Positions 24,862 through 34,417 of a DNA stretch of 50,872 bases are shown one piece after another (within the stretch, counting starts at the first letter, position 1; each line of letters begins with the position of its first letter). The notes under the pieces were generated by a model. It worked only from the letters and a program-made list of their open reading frames with translations, was not told the origin of the DNA and searched no databases. The position numbers and the translations under genes were made by a program. Source of the stretch: RGIG1681 sp045596905 (lineage in GTDB: Bacteria; Bacillota; Clostridia; Christensenellales; UBA1242); contig JAZODG010000048.1 in NCBI GenBank assembly GCA_045596905.1, positions 1 through 50,872 on the forward strand, read 5' to 3'.

Positions 24862-26964
24862 TTAACCTTCAATTTTCTTAACAAGTTTAAGGTCAACTCT
24901 GCCTTTTTCGTCAACTTTGATAACTTCAACTTCAACTTTGTCGCCGATTTTAACAACATCTTCAACTCTTTCTACTCTCTTTGTTGAAAGTTTTGAAATG
25001 TGAATCATACCATCACAAGTTGATGAAATTTCAACGAATGCACCAAATTGCATAAGTCTAACAACTGAACCTGTGTATCTTTCGCCGATTTCAGGAACGA
25101 ACACAATATCTTCAATGATAGCTTTTGCAGCATTGCAATCATCAATGTTTGCTGAAGAAACCATAACTGTTCCATCATCTTCAATATCAATCTTAACGCC
25201 TGTTTTTTCGATGATTTTATTGATTGTTTTTCCACCTTGACCAATAACTTCACCAATTTTTTCTGGATTAATCTTGAATGTGATAATCTTTGGAGCATAT
25301 GGGCTCAAATGATCTTTTGGTTCTGGAATAACTGCAAGCATCTTATCCATGATTTCAAGTCTACCTTCTCTAGCTTGAGCAAGTGCAGTTGTTAAGATAT
25401 TTTCATCAATACCCTTAATTTTGATATCCATTTGAATAGCTGTGATACCCTTTTTTGTACCAGCAACTTTAAAGTCCATATCGCCGAAGAAGTCTTCAAG
25501 ACCTTGAATATCAGTCAAAACAACAACTTTGCCTGAATCAACGTCTTTGATAAGACCCATAGCAACACCAGCTACAGGAGCTTTAATTGGAACACCTGCA
25601 TCCATAAGTGAAAGTGTTGAAGCACAAACAGAAGCCATTGATGAAGAACCGTTTGAACCCAAAACTTCAGAAACAAGTCTCAAAGCATATGGGAATTCTT
25701 CTTCAGATGGAATAACTGGAACAAGAGCTCTTTCAGCAAGTGCACCGTGACCGATTTCACGACGACCTGGTGATTTTAAGTTTCTAGCTTCACCTGTTGC
25801 ATATGGTGGCATGTTATATTGATGGATATATCTCTTATATGCATCTTCAGCATCGTCTAAACCATCAATTTTTTGAGCTTCAGAAATTGTTGCAAGAGTC
25901 AAACAGTTAAGAACTTGTGTTTCACCACGTGTGAACACACCTGTTCCGTGAACTCTTGGAAGAATACCTGTTTCGCACCAAATTGGACGAATTTCTTTTG
26001 TTTGTCTGCCGTCTGGACGTGCAGATCTTTCAATGATATTCTTTCTAACGATTTCTTTTTGCATTTTGTAAAGAAGTTCGTTAACTTCTTGTTCTCTTTC
26101 TTCATACTTTTCAGCGAAGTGTTCTTTGCATTCTGTTAAAACTGCTTTGATTCTTTCATTATAAGCAACTTTATCAGCAAGTGGTTCCATTGCAGCTTTA
26201 AGATTTTCAGTAACATAGTCACGAACATCTTTTTCAAGGTCTTCACCAATGTGGAAGAGTTCAACTTCTCTCTTTGGTTTTCCTGTGTCTTTTGCAATGT
26301 CTTCAATGAATGCAACAATCTTTTTGATGTGTTCATGAGCAAACAAAATACCTTTTGTCATTTCTTCTTCAGAAACTTCATGAGCACCAGCTTCTACCAT
26401 CAAGATAGCTTCTTTTGTACCAGAAACGATTGTGTGCATAGCACTTCTTTCTTGTTCTTCAAGTGTTGGGTTGATAACATATTTGCCATCAATCATACCA
26501 ACAAGAACAGAACCTGTTGGGCCTGCGAATGGAATATCAGAAACTGAAAGAGCAACTGATGAACCAATCATAGCCAAAACTTCTGGTGCATAGTCTGGAT
26601 CAACAGAAAGAGCTGTTGCAACAACAGCAACGTCATTATAGAATCCCTTTGGGAAAAGTGGACGGATTGGTCTGTCGATAAGTCTTGAGTAAAGGATAGC
26701 TTGATCACTAGCTCTTCCTTCTCTTTTCTTGTATCCACCTGGGAATTTTCCAACTGCATACATTTTTTCTTCGAAGTCAACGCAAAGTGGGAAGAAGTCA
26801 GCGCCTTCTCTAGCCTTTTCGCTCATGGTAACGTTAACCATGATAACTGTGTCGCCACATCTAACTTGACATGTTCCGTTAGCTTGACCACAATACTTGC
26901 CGGTTTTTACGATGATATCTTTACCTGCAAGGTTAAGTTTGTATTCTTTTTCTTCAGCAAACAT
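24862..26964 (-). CDS. pnp: Polyribonucleotide nucleotidyltransferase (PNPase)
   Basis: 700 residues, standard length. Two RNase PH-like domains; the second has TGVFTRGETQVL, SPGRREIGHGALAERAL and the active-site segment MDFKVAGTKKGITAIQMDIK. A KH domain (ITFKINPEKIGEVIGQGGK) and an S1 domain (GSVVRLMQFGAFVEI ... MIHISKLS) complete it. It degrades RNA 3' to 5' by phosphorolysis and is a partner of RNase Y in decay. It follows rpsO on the same strand, the conserved rpsO-pnp pair, with GGAGATTTATTT before ATG 26964. Confidence 0.98.
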   Translation of the reverse strand: MFAEEKEYKLNLAGKDIIVKTGKYCGQANGTCQVRCGDTVIMVNVTMSEKAREGADFFPLCVDFEEKMYAVGKFPGGYKKREGRASDQAILYSRLIDRPIRPLFPKGFYNDVAVVATALSVDPDYAPEVLAMIGSSVALSVSDIPFAGPTGSVLVGMIDGKYVINPTLEEQERSAMHTIVSGTKEAILMVEAGAHEVSEEEMTKGILFAHEHIKKIVAFIEDIAKDTGKPKREVELFHIGEDLEKDVRDYVTENLKAAMEPLADKVAYNERIKAVLTECKEHFAEKYEEREQEVNELLYKMQKEIVRKNIIERSARPDGRQTKEIRPIWCETGILPRVHGTGVFTRGETQVLNCLTLATISEAQKIDGLDDAEDAYKRYIHQYNMPPYATGEARNLKSPGRREIGHGALAERALVPVIPSEEEFPYALRLVSEVLGSNGSSSMASVCASTLSLMDAGVPIKAPVAGVAMGLIKDVDSGKVVVLTDIQGLEDFFGDMDFKVAGTKKGITAIQMDIKIKGIDENILTTALAQAREGRLEIMDKMLAVIPEPKDHLSPYAPKIITFKINPEKIGEVIGQGGKTINKIIEKTGVKIDIEDDGTVMVSSANIDDCNAAKAIIEDIVFVPEIGERYTGSVVRLMQFGAFVEISSTCDGMIHISKLSTKRVERVEDVVKIGDKVEVEVIKVDEKGRVDLKLVKKIEG

Positions 26965-26987
26965 AAATAAATCTCCTTAATTTTATG

Positions 26988-27012
26988 AAAAAACGGGATA
27001 GGAAAAAATCCC
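26988..27012 (-). terminator. Weak stem-loop with T-run between rpsO and pnp
   Basis: Minus strand GGGAT / ATCCC stem followed by GTTTTTT, 14 bases past the rpsO stop. The five-base stem suggests partial termination or a processing site before pnp. Confidence 0.5.
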
Positions 27013-27025
27013 ACCCCCCTTTTTA

Positions 27026-27289
27026 CTATTTTCTAATATTTAATTTAGCGATTAAATCTCTATAACCATCAATGTTTGTATTCTTCAAATATTCAAGAAG
27101 ACCACGTCTGCGACCAACAAGTTGCATAAGACCACGACGAGAGTGGTTGTCTTGTTTGTTTGATTTCAAGTACTCTGTCAAATTGTTGATTCTTTCTGTT
27201 AAAAGAGCAATTTGAACATAAGGAGAACCTGTATCATTTTCAGATGTAGCAAATTCTTTGATGATTTCTTGCTTTCTTACTTTATCCAT
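27026..27289 (-). CDS. rpsO: 30S ribosomal protein S15
   Basis: 87 residues, close to the usual 89. QEIIKEFATSENDTGSPYVQ, then LTEYLKSNKQDNHSRRGLMQ and VGRRRGLLEYLK are S15 signatures; the protein binds the central domain of 16S rRNA. The frame continues upstream to 27319, but MDKVRKQ at 27289 is the family start and has GGAGG ten bases upstream. It has its own promoter. Confidence 0.97.
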   Translation of the reverse strand: MDKVRKQEIIKEFATSENDTGSPYVQIALLTERINNLTEYLKSNKQDNHSRRGLMQLVGRRRGLLEYLKNTNIDGYRDLIAKLNIRK

Positions 27290-27322
27290 TAAACTTTTTC
27301 CTCCATACATATTTGCCAATTC

Positions 27323-27363
27323 TTGAGCTTACTAAACCGGAAAAAAGAATTTAGCTCTCTCAA
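27323..27363 (-). promoter_or_regulatory. Candidate structured rpsO leader
   Basis: Just before rpsO, GAGC-TAAA and TTTA-bulge-GCTC segments can pair (27326-27336 with 27350-27358), and an alternative pairing TTGAG/CTCAA (27323-27327 with 27359-27363) is possible. Position in the S15 leader suggests autoregulation by S15, but I cannot assign it to a known leader class. Confidence 0.3.
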
Positions 27364-27376
27364 ACGGTACGCCAAT

Positions 27377-27405
27377 AGTTTATCATAATCATAAAAAAAT
27401 GTAAA
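27377..27405 (-). promoter_or_regulatory. Promoter of rpsO-pnp
   Basis: Minus strand TTTACA (27405-27400), 17-base spacer, TAAACT (27382-27377). Confidence 0.6.
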
Positions 27406-27421
27406 GTGTTTTTTTAAATTT

Positions 27422-29518
27422 TTAATCAAAACTACGATTAATACTGATAACATCTTCAATTGAACTAATTTTTTCAATGAGTCCTGCCACTTCGTTTTTA
27501 TCTTTTACTTTAAGTGTTATTTCAAACTCACACTTCATATTGATTTTTTTAGCAGAAATTTTGCTTAAGTTATAGTTATATTCAGCAATAGATTGCAAAA
27601 CCTTTGCACCAAATCCAACTGAGTCTTTGCCGATAATTTTCAAGTTGACGTCAAAAAGTTCATTTGTTTTGTTCTTCCAAAGTGCATTAAAGATTCTATC
27701 TTTTTCAAAATTCTTTAAGTTAATGCAATTTGAAGTGTGAATCGAAATGTTGGTTTTTGACTTAACGGCAACAATTTCATCACCAAGAACTGGACAGCAG
27801 CACTTTGAATAAATCACACTTGACGCAAAGTCAACGCCGTCAATATCAACAGATGCAGTTTTGAGCACGTTGTTTTTGATATCGTTTTTAGTAACAAAAC
27901 CAACAATTTGTTGAAGTGTAACAGCTTTATAACCAATGCTTGCATACATATCTTCAATTGATGCATATCCAAACTCAAGTTTTATTTCAGGATAAAAACT
28001 TGTAATGGTTTTCAGCTCATATCCAAGGTTTGAAAGCTCTTTTGAAAGCATTTTCTTTCCAAGAGCAATATTTTCTTCAGTCAGGTGCTTATTGAAATAT
28101 TCTCTAATTTTTCTTCTAGCAGTCAAGGTTGTGACAGCTTTAAGCCAGCTTCTGCTTGGAGCTTTTTCTTCATCAGAAATCAAGATTTCAACAACGTCAC
28201 CATTTTTAAGGATTGTTCCAAGAGAATCTTTCTTTCCATTAATTTTACAGCCCACTGCATTGTGTCCAATCTTGGTGTGAACTGCATAAGCAAAGTCAAC
28301 AGCAGTTGGAGCATTTGATTCAATGCTTATAGGCTTAAAATTAGGCGTGAAAACCCAAGTAACATTTGATGACAAGTCTGTTTTGATTGCATCAATAAAT
28401 GATGAAGATTGGCCTGTTTCTTCCCTTTCACCATAAATGATATTTTTTAATATATTATATTTTTCAAAGTTCTTATCAAACTCTTCTTCGTTATCCTTAT
28501 TATTCCAGTAAGACAAAATTCCATATTCGCAAATATTGTTCATCTCAGGAGTTCTAATCATCACACTAAACACAATACCTGTATCTTTTGACATAACAAG
28601 AGTGTGAAGTGATTGATAACCATTGAGTTTTGGCGCTGCAATAAAGTCCTTCACTTGTGATGGCACAGGTCTGAAATTTTTATGCACAACACCCAATGTT
28701 TTATAACAATCTTCAGTTGTTGGAACAATGATTTTTACAAGCATAAGTCCACGTGCCTTGCCAATGCCCTGCACTGTGCTCTTTTTAAAGAGTGAATAAT
28801 ATTTTTCAGGCCACCAAACCACATCTGCGTCAATATTAGATTCTTTTAGCGAATCAATAATAACTTGATTGATTTCATCAATATTTTTTGAATGCTTTGC
28901 TATCTTTTTGTCTTGATAATTTTTAATTTGTTCATACTCAACTGGGTTCAAACACTTAAAAGTAAGCGCCTGAAGTTCAGTTCTAACGGTTCTAAGACCA
29001 ATTCTTTCAGCAATAGGAATAAAAAGCTCTTGTGTTTCTGTTGATATTGCTCTTTGTCTTTCGTGTGACAAATATTGAATGGTTCTCATGTTATGAAGAC
29101 GGTCGGCAAGCTTTATAAAAATCACTCTAACATCTTCACCCATAGCAAGAAGCAAACGCTTGATGCTATCGTTTTCTGTCAAATTGTTTTTTTGCGCAGT
29201 AATACTTGCAATTTTGGTTACACCATCAACAAGTTTTGCAACGGTTTTTCCAAATTGCTTTTCAATCTCTTTAAGGGAAATTTCAGTGTCTTCAACGACG
29301 TCATGCAAAAGCGCAGCTATGATTGTTGAATAGTCCATGTTGTTATCAATCAAAATTTGTGCAACACTAATTGGGTGAATGATATAAGGTTCACCACTTT
29401 TTCTAACTATTCCTTCATGTGCCTTTTCTGCGAATGCGTATGCATCTAAAATCTTATCCTGATTTTTAGGATAATTTGTTTTAACGCTATCAATAAATCT
29501 TTCGTATAATTCTTTCAT
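27422..29518 (-). CDS. RelA/SpoT homologue, hydrolase intact, synthetase residues lost
   Basis: 698 residues with full RSH architecture: HD hydrolase (1 to about 190), synthetase-like domain (about 200-340), TGS (about 385-450, TWVFTP ... DFAYAVHTKIGHN), zinc-finger/CC region (SKCCCPV) and ACT (about 622-695). ppGpp hydrolase residues are kept: R39, H48, HD72-73, ED76-77, and KLADRLHNM with D139 and N143. In the synthetase domain the usual GRxKHxYS reads WWPEKYYS (235-242), the catalytic Asp of YDLxAxR reads Gly257 with the Arg now Lys262, and the catalytic Glu of EVQIRT is Ser318. YQSLHT is retained. It should therefore remove, not make, (p)ppGpp, like SpoT. It overlaps the recJ stop by one base. 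Another (p)ppGpp synthase would be needed elsewhere. Confidence 0.92.
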   Translation of the reverse strand: MKELYERFIDSVKTNYPKNQDKILDAYAFAEKAHEGIVRKSGEPYIIHPISVAQILIDNNMDYSTIIAALLHDVVEDTEISLKEIEKQFGKTVAKLVDGVTKIASITAQKNNLTENDSIKRLLLAMGEDVRVIFIKLADRLHNMRTIQYLSHERQRAISTETQELFIPIAERIGLRTVRTELQALTFKCLNPVEYEQIKNYQDKKIAKHSKNIDEINQVIIDSLKESNIDADVVWWPEKYYSLFKKSTVQGIGKARGLMLVKIIVPTTEDCYKTLGVVHKNFRPVPSQVKDFIAAPKLNGYQSLHTLVMSKDTGIVFSVMIRTPEMNNICEYGILSYWNNKDNEEEFDKNFEKYNILKNIIYGEREETGQSSSFIDAIKTDLSSNVTWVFTPNFKPISIESNAPTAVDFAYAVHTKIGHNAVGCKINGKKDSLGTILKNGDVVEILISDEEKAPSRSWLKAVTTLTARRKIREYFNKHLTEENIALGKKMLSKELSNLGYELKTITSFYPEIKLEFGYASIEDMYASIGYKAVTLQQIVGFVTKNDIKNNVLKTASVDIDGVDFASSVIYSKCCCPVLGDEIVAVKSKTNISIHTSNCINLKNFEKDRIFNALWKNKTNELFDVNLKIIGKDSVGFGAKVLQSIAEYNYNLSKISAKKINMKCEFEITLKVKDKNEVAGLIEKISSIEDVISINRSFD

Positions 29519-31809
29519 TATTCAACCACGCTTTGATAAAATTTAGAACTAGAAATCTCTGATTTTTTTGCCTTTAAAATTTTGATGGTGTTAAGTACGT
29601 CATCAAATTCCAAAAAATTCAATTCCATAAACACCAAAAGTGAAAACAGAATCTGACACTCCGTAAGCTCTCCATCTTTAAAAGAGAGTTTATGTGAAAA
29701 GTCTAACACATCATTCGCTTTAAGTCCAACAAAAGCAGCCGCAAGTTTATAAACTTTTGCAAAAACTTCTCTTTCTCCAGACAATTTTTCGATATAGTCA
29801 TTATTTTTTGCATTTTCATAAACATTAAGTTTTTGAGAATAAAACAAGTGTTCTTCATCAAAATATTTATGCATGAAAATTATGTTTTTATAACTTAAAA
29901 CATCACCCAGTTCATAAATTTGTCTTGGAGAACAAACAACTACGTTTTGACCGTTTTTGAGTGGTCTGTTTCCAACCAAATGTTCAAGACCAAGTTCTTT
30001 TATAACATTCAAATCTTCGTTGGTCGTTGCAACCACAATCGTACCATATTCACTTTCGTTGATTTTTTCTTTTATCACCTTTTGAATGTCGGTTGTTACG
30101 TGATATTTTGATAAATCATTAAAATCAAACACTGAATAATACTTATTGTAAATAGCCGACAGAAAATCATTTGTGTTATCATCAGAAAAATCAGGAGTTA
30201 GCACCTTGAGTGACTTTAACAAACAATTAAGTTTTTCTTTGCCTTTAAAGTCACCCACGCTTAAATCAACATAAAGCTGTTTTTTTGCCGGAGTCATACA
30301 CACAAAAGAATCTTTATAATAGTTAAAACCAACAATGGCGTTATTTTTCTCAGTAAGGAGTTTATAGTGTTTAAACGCCTTTTCACTAATTGGCATAACA
30401 CTCATTTTTGACTGTTCAATGCAAACAATTGGCTTTTCATTCGATTCACCACAAGGCTCCAAAACTTCAAGCTGTTTTACGAACTCAAGCGACAAATCAT
30501 CGTCAGTGATTTTAATATCATAATTTCTATCATCAACAACCAAGTCTTTTGGCGAAACTTCTTCCAAAATTCTCTTGTTTAATTCGTTTTTAAACAGCTC
30601 AAAATTATCAGGCTCAATCTCAAGCCCAACAGCCATTTTATGCCCACCAAAATTAAGCAAAATACTGCCCATTCCTGAAATAATTTTGTGCAAGTCAACA
30701 CACTCAACACTTCTGCCACTGCCTTTTAGTGTGCCGTCTTCAGTTTTCGCAAAAACAATGGTTGGTCTGTGATAATCATGGCATAATCTTGAAGCGATAA
30801 TACCTATTGTACCTTCATGAAAATCGCCTTTAACAAGAATCGATGGCTCATTGAAGTCATAATATTTAAACATCACATCATCAACAATCTTTGATCCTTT
30901 ATCAATGGTTGCAAGTCTCAAGTTGTTGTCGCTTTCAATCTCAGAATATTTCTCCTCAAGCAATTTTTCATCAGTTTGAATCAAAAAATCAAACACTTTG
31001 AGTGCATTATCCATTCTGCCACAACTGTTGAGTCTTGGCACAATCTTAAATGAAATATCTTGTGCAGTAAGCCTGTCAATCTCAAGCTTATTTTTCAAAA
31101 ATGAAAGACTTTTTAAGCAGTCATTTTTATTAATTTTTTCAATGCCAAATTTCGCAATTATTCTATTTTCATCAATAAGTGGAACAATGTCTCCAACCGT
31201 TGCAATAGCGCAAATATCAAGATATTTGTTTGCTTGTTGTCTGCCACTTAATGCTTCAACAAGCTTATACGCAACACCAGCCCCACACAGCCCTTCAAAG
31301 CCATAATCTGCATTGTTATATTTTGGGTCAATAACAATACAGTCAGGCACTTCAGCAAGTGGCAAATGGTGGTCTGTGATAACAATATCCACCCCTTCTT
31401 GTTTGAGCACTTCAACTTCTTCAATTGCAGTGATGCCAAGGTCAACTGTCACAACCAAGTCAGGCATATAGTCTGATAAAATTTCTTCAATTGCTTCAAC
31501 TGAAATACCATAACCATTTTCAAATCTATTTGGAACAAAAACGTCAACATTTGCCCCCATGCTCTTTAAGTGCAAATACAATATCGTCACAGCACAAATG
31601 CCGTCAGAATCATAATCTCCATAAACTAAAATCTTTTTCTTTTCAGCTATGGCGTTATTTATTTTTTCTGTCGCAATATCGATATCTTTTAATTTTTTAG
31701 CATCACGAAGTCCATCAAGTGTTGGGTTTAAAAACTTCTCCAAATCAAAATTTTCTTCGCCAGCGTGTTTTTTATTTATAAACTCCAAAATTCTCTCATC
31801 AACTAACAT
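29518..31809 (-). CDS. recJ: Single-stranded-DNA-specific exonuclease RecJ
   Basis: 763 residues. DHH-superfamily 5'-3' exonuclease used in recombination and repair. Motifs in order: ILVYGDYDSDGICAVTIL (metal-binding D-x-D-x-D-G), VVTVDLGITA, VITDHHLPL (DHH), GLCGAGVAYKLVEAL, VPRLNSCGRMDNA, EGTIGIIASRLCHDYHRPT and GSGRSVECVDLHKII with FGGHKMAVGL (DHHA1). An OB domain and a long C-terminal region common in Firmicute RecJ follow. The DHHA1 loop reads LLNFGGHKMAVGL, matching GGHxxAAG. It forms a unit with the RSH gene through a one-base stop/start overlap. Confidence 0.94.
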   Translation of the reverse strand: MLVDERILEFINKKHAGEENFDLEKFLNPTLDGLRDAKKLKDIDIATEKINNAIAEKKKILVYGDYDSDGICAVTILYLHLKSMGANVDVFVPNRFENGYGISVEAIEEILSDYMPDLVVTVDLGITAIEEVEVLKQEGVDIVITDHHLPLAEVPDCIVIDPKYNNADYGFEGLCGAGVAYKLVEALSGRQQANKYLDICAIATVGDIVPLIDENRIIAKFGIEKINKNDCLKSLSFLKNKLEIDRLTAQDISFKIVPRLNSCGRMDNALKVFDFLIQTDEKLLEEKYSEIESDNNLRLATIDKGSKIVDDVMFKYYDFNEPSILVKGDFHEGTIGIIASRLCHDYHRPTIVFAKTEDGTLKGSGRSVECVDLHKIISGMGSILLNFGGHKMAVGLEIEPDNFELFKNELNKRILEEVSPKDLVVDDRNYDIKITDDDLSLEFVKQLEVLEPCGESNEKPIVCIEQSKMSVMPISEKAFKHYKLLTEKNNAIVGFNYYKDSFVCMTPAKKQLYVDLSVGDFKGKEKLNCLLKSLKVLTPDFSDDNTNDFLSAIYNKYYSVFDFNDLSKYHVTTDIQKVIKEKINESEYGTIVVATTNEDLNVIKELGLEHLVGNRPLKNGQNVVVCSPRQIYELGDVLSYKNIIFMHKYFDEEHLFYSQKLNVYENAKNNDYIEKLSGEREVFAKVYKLAAAFVGLKANDVLDFSHKLSFKDGELTECQILFSLLVFMELNFLEFDDVLNTIKILKAKKSEISSSKFYQSVVE

Positions 31810-31841
31810 CTCAATAATTCTCTTCTATTTATTTTGTCTTG

Positions 31842-31870
31842 ATTTTAACACCAACCAACAAAAAACGCAA
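31842..31870 (-). promoter_or_regulatory. Promoter of recJ
   Basis: Minus strand TTGCGT (31870-31865), 17-base spacer, TAAAAT (31847-31842). Confidence 0.55.
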
Positions 31871-31890
31871 ATTAAACAATATATTTTTGA

Positions 31891-31925
31891 AAATAAAAAG
31901 TGGATTAACTTCATGTTAACCCACT
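31891..31925 (-). terminator. Terminator after secF
   Basis: Stem AGTGGGTTAAC / AGTTAATCCACT on the minus strand followed by a T-rich tail, nine bases past secF. Confidence 0.85.
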
Positions 31926-31933
31926 TATATCAA

Positions 31934-33019
31934 CTATTTCTTTTTGCTAACTGTTTTCTTAGCAGTTGTTTTCTTAGATTCAATTCTTTCTAAGTTTTCA
32001 TCTTTTTCAGCTTTGCTGTTTTCTTTTTTTGACTTAGCAACCTTCTTTCTGATTGCTTTGTTAACTTCGTCATTTCTGCTAAGTCTTGCGTCCATGTTAG
32101 CAGCTTGGATTTCAAGGAATGCTGAATAAACACCAGGTCCAACCAAAAGAGCTGTGTATGCTGAAACAGCAAGTGCAATAATAAGTGATACGCTTGAATA
32201 AACAACGCTCATTACTGGCACCAATAATAATAGTGCTGCAACAATAAATGCAATTGCACCAATAAACACATATGGTTTCATTGCATAAGCTTCACTTCTA
32301 ATCATTCTTTGGCTTACAGTTTCTTTTTCAGCCAAGTGCATTTCAGATTCAACCTTGTTCTTTTCATAAATGCTAATAATAAGAGCAGTCATAACAAGTG
32401 TTAAAATCATGATTCCAGCAATTGAAACAAGTCCAAGTGGAATTCTTGTGATGATTACGATTGAAAGGAACAAAATGATATTGTGCAAATAAGATAATAA
32501 GAATGACAATGCAGCAAACAAATCATATCTAATCCAACCAAATGCAAACAAGCACACAGCAACAATACCAACAGCAAGTCCAAGATATAAAATATCAGAT
32601 GACTTGATTGAGCTTACAATATTGTCAATGCCTGAAACATGTGATTCAGGAACATTGATTCCAAGTGCAACTTCTTCTCTAACCTTAAGTTCAACAGCGT
32701 CAGAAATATCTTCTTCTGCAACTTTAACAACGATATATCTTTTTGAATAACCACCAACTTCGTTGGTTGCTAAAAACTTTTCTTCAACAGAAACAGAATC
32801 AAGTGACAATTCGTTTTCAGCCAAAGCTTCTTTGATTGCTTTTACGCAAACTTTTGAGTCAACGCTATCAGGAATAGCAACTTCAAATTGGCTGCCACCA
32901 CCAAGAGATGGAGCAATTTTAATTCCACAGAATCCTGCCACAAACAATGATGCAACAACGATTGCAAATGACATAATCAAACAAATCAAAAGTGGAAATT
33001 TTTTCATAGTCTTCTTCAT
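31934..33019 (-). CDS. secF: Protein translocase subunit SecF
   Basis: 361 residues, RND-type. First membrane helix about 10-30, a periplasm-side domain with the SecF-like SLGGGSQFEVAIP motif, then five further helices (about 145-310), including SYLHNIILFLSIVIITRIPL and YVFIGAIAFIVAALLLLVP. With SecD it uses the proton or sodium gradient to complete export through SecYEG. The C-terminus is unusual: a Lys/Ala/Thr tail ending in TTAKKTVSKKK, resembling the YajC tail in this window. It starts one base after secD ends. Confidence 0.9.
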   Translation of the reverse strand: MKKTMKKFPLLICLIMSFAIVVASLFVAGFCGIKIAPSLGGGSQFEVAIPDSVDSKVCVKAIKEALAENELSLDSVSVEEKFLATNEVGGYSKRYIVVKVAEEDISDAVELKVREEVALGINVPESHVSGIDNIVSSIKSSDILYLGLAVGIVAVCLFAFGWIRYDLFAALSFLLSYLHNIILFLSIVIITRIPLGLVSIAGIMILTLVMTALIISIYEKNKVESEMHLAEKETVSQRMIRSEAYAMKPYVFIGAIAFIVAALLLLVPVMSVVYSSVSLIIALAVSAYTALLVGPGVYSAFLEIQAANMDARLSRNDEVNKAIRKKVAKSKKENSKAEKDENLERIESKKTTAKKTVSKKK

Positions 33020-33020
33020 A

Positions 33021-34385
33021 TTATTTTTCCTCCTTTGCTTTTGTTTCTAAGTTCTTTGAATATTCAGAAAGGCTGATTTTTTTCTTTAACATAAACACCT
33101 TTCTATCAAATTTTCCAAATGAAATAAAGATTTTAACAAGGAATGGAATAACACAAAGATTTGTGAATAAAACAAGAACTGCAACAATTGCAAAAGCAAT
33201 AGCAACACTTGTAATTTCACCAAATGAAAGAGCCATCAAAATGAGTGATGCTGCAAACAATACAAGTCCACAAATAACAGTGTTCACAACAGTCTTTTTA
33301 TAGCTTGATTCAAGTGATGCTGCAAGTGATTTTCCAAGGTTATATTCACTTCTAACATTTCTTGCGAAGTCATAAACATATGAATAAATCACGGCAAGAC
33401 CGACTGACAATGCAAACACAACTGAAATACCAAGTTCAAATGAAGGAACAAGCCATGCAATGAACAAGAACATGTATGCGTTAATGAGCATTGAAATCAA
33501 ACCAATAACAGCAAAGAAACCAAAGTTGAGTGCAAGGAATGATAAAATCAAAACTGCAACAACAAGCAAACTTGCCATTGAAACAACATAAATGTTGCTT
33601 GAGAAGAATGTCTTGTTTTCTGGAGAACTTGCAGATTCACCAGCTGACATTGTTGTTGACATTGTATCAATTTTTGCATTAACACCATCAAGGTCAAGTT
33701 TTGCACAACCAAGTTCAATCTTTTGTTCCAAAGCAATCATATTGTTCCAGTCAGTGTTTGAAAGTGTGAGCGCTGAATAATCAGTTGCACCTGCAACGCT
33801 GATTGATTGATTATATTCACCCAAAACAAGATAGATTGTTTGTGTCTTTTGGCAAAGTTCTTTATATTTTGCTTCGCCTGCTTCAGTAAAGATTACTGAA
33901 ATATATTTTTGGTCGTTGTTTGTGAAGACCTTAACTTCTTCAACATATTTTGCACCTTCAACAATCAAAGTTGTGTCTTTAACTTCTTGGTCAGAACGCA
34001 AAGAAAACGCACCTGCACCAACAGCAGACAATTTGCTGTAAGCAGTTGCAATTGATTCATCTCCGTTTGGATATGAAAGTTCAATTCTAACCTTATTTCC
34101 GGTTGCATAAACGTTTACGTTTTTATATCCGTCTTTTTCAAATACGTTACGGATTAATGAAACTGTTTCAACAATATCAGATTCAGATGGATTTTCGGTT
34201 TTGATTGTATATTCACCATACATACCACCTGCCATATCGGTTGAAACGTTAACAGTGTTCCATAAAGAAACATATTTTTGTTTGCTAAATTGAATTGGAA
34301 CGAAACTTAAAACGAAACCAACTGCCAATACAACAAACATAATTACACTTAAAACTATAGCAGTATTTTTATTAAATTTTTTCAT
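33021..34385 (-). CDS. secD: Protein translocase subunit SecD
   Basis: 454 residues. N-terminal helix (about 8-28), a large extracytoplasmic P1 region with SAVGAGAFSLRSDQEV and YISVIFTEAGEAKYKELCQ, then five helices (about 270-430). MYGEYTIKT follows the D-x-x-G-G segment (STDMAGGMYGEY) typical of SecD. It acts with SecF in protein export. ATG 34385 is preceded by AAGGA. It forms a two-gene operon with secF, separate from yajC. Confidence 0.9.
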   Translation of the reverse strand: MKKFNKNTAIVLSVIMFVVLAVGFVLSFVPIQFSKQKYVSLWNTVNVSTDMAGGMYGEYTIKTENPSESDIVETVSLIRNVFEKDGYKNVNVYATGNKVRIELSYPNGDESIATAYSKLSAVGAGAFSLRSDQEVKDTTLIVEGAKYVEEVKVFTNNDQKYISVIFTEAGEAKYKELCQKTQTIYLVLGEYNQSISVAGATDYSALTLSNTDWNNMIALEQKIELGCAKLDLDGVNAKIDTMSTTMSAGESASSPENKTFFSSNIYVVSMASLLVVAVLILSFLALNFGFFAVIGLISMLINAYMFLFIAWLVPSFELGISVVFALSVGLAVIYSYVYDFARNVRSEYNLGKSLAASLESSYKKTVVNTVICGLVLFAASLILMALSFGEITSVAIAFAIVAVLVLFTNLCVIPFLVKIFISFGKFDRKVFMLKKKISLSEYSKNLETKAKEEK

Positions 34386-34417
34386 CGCGCAATATCCTTA
34401 TTTTAATAATCGCCCAT

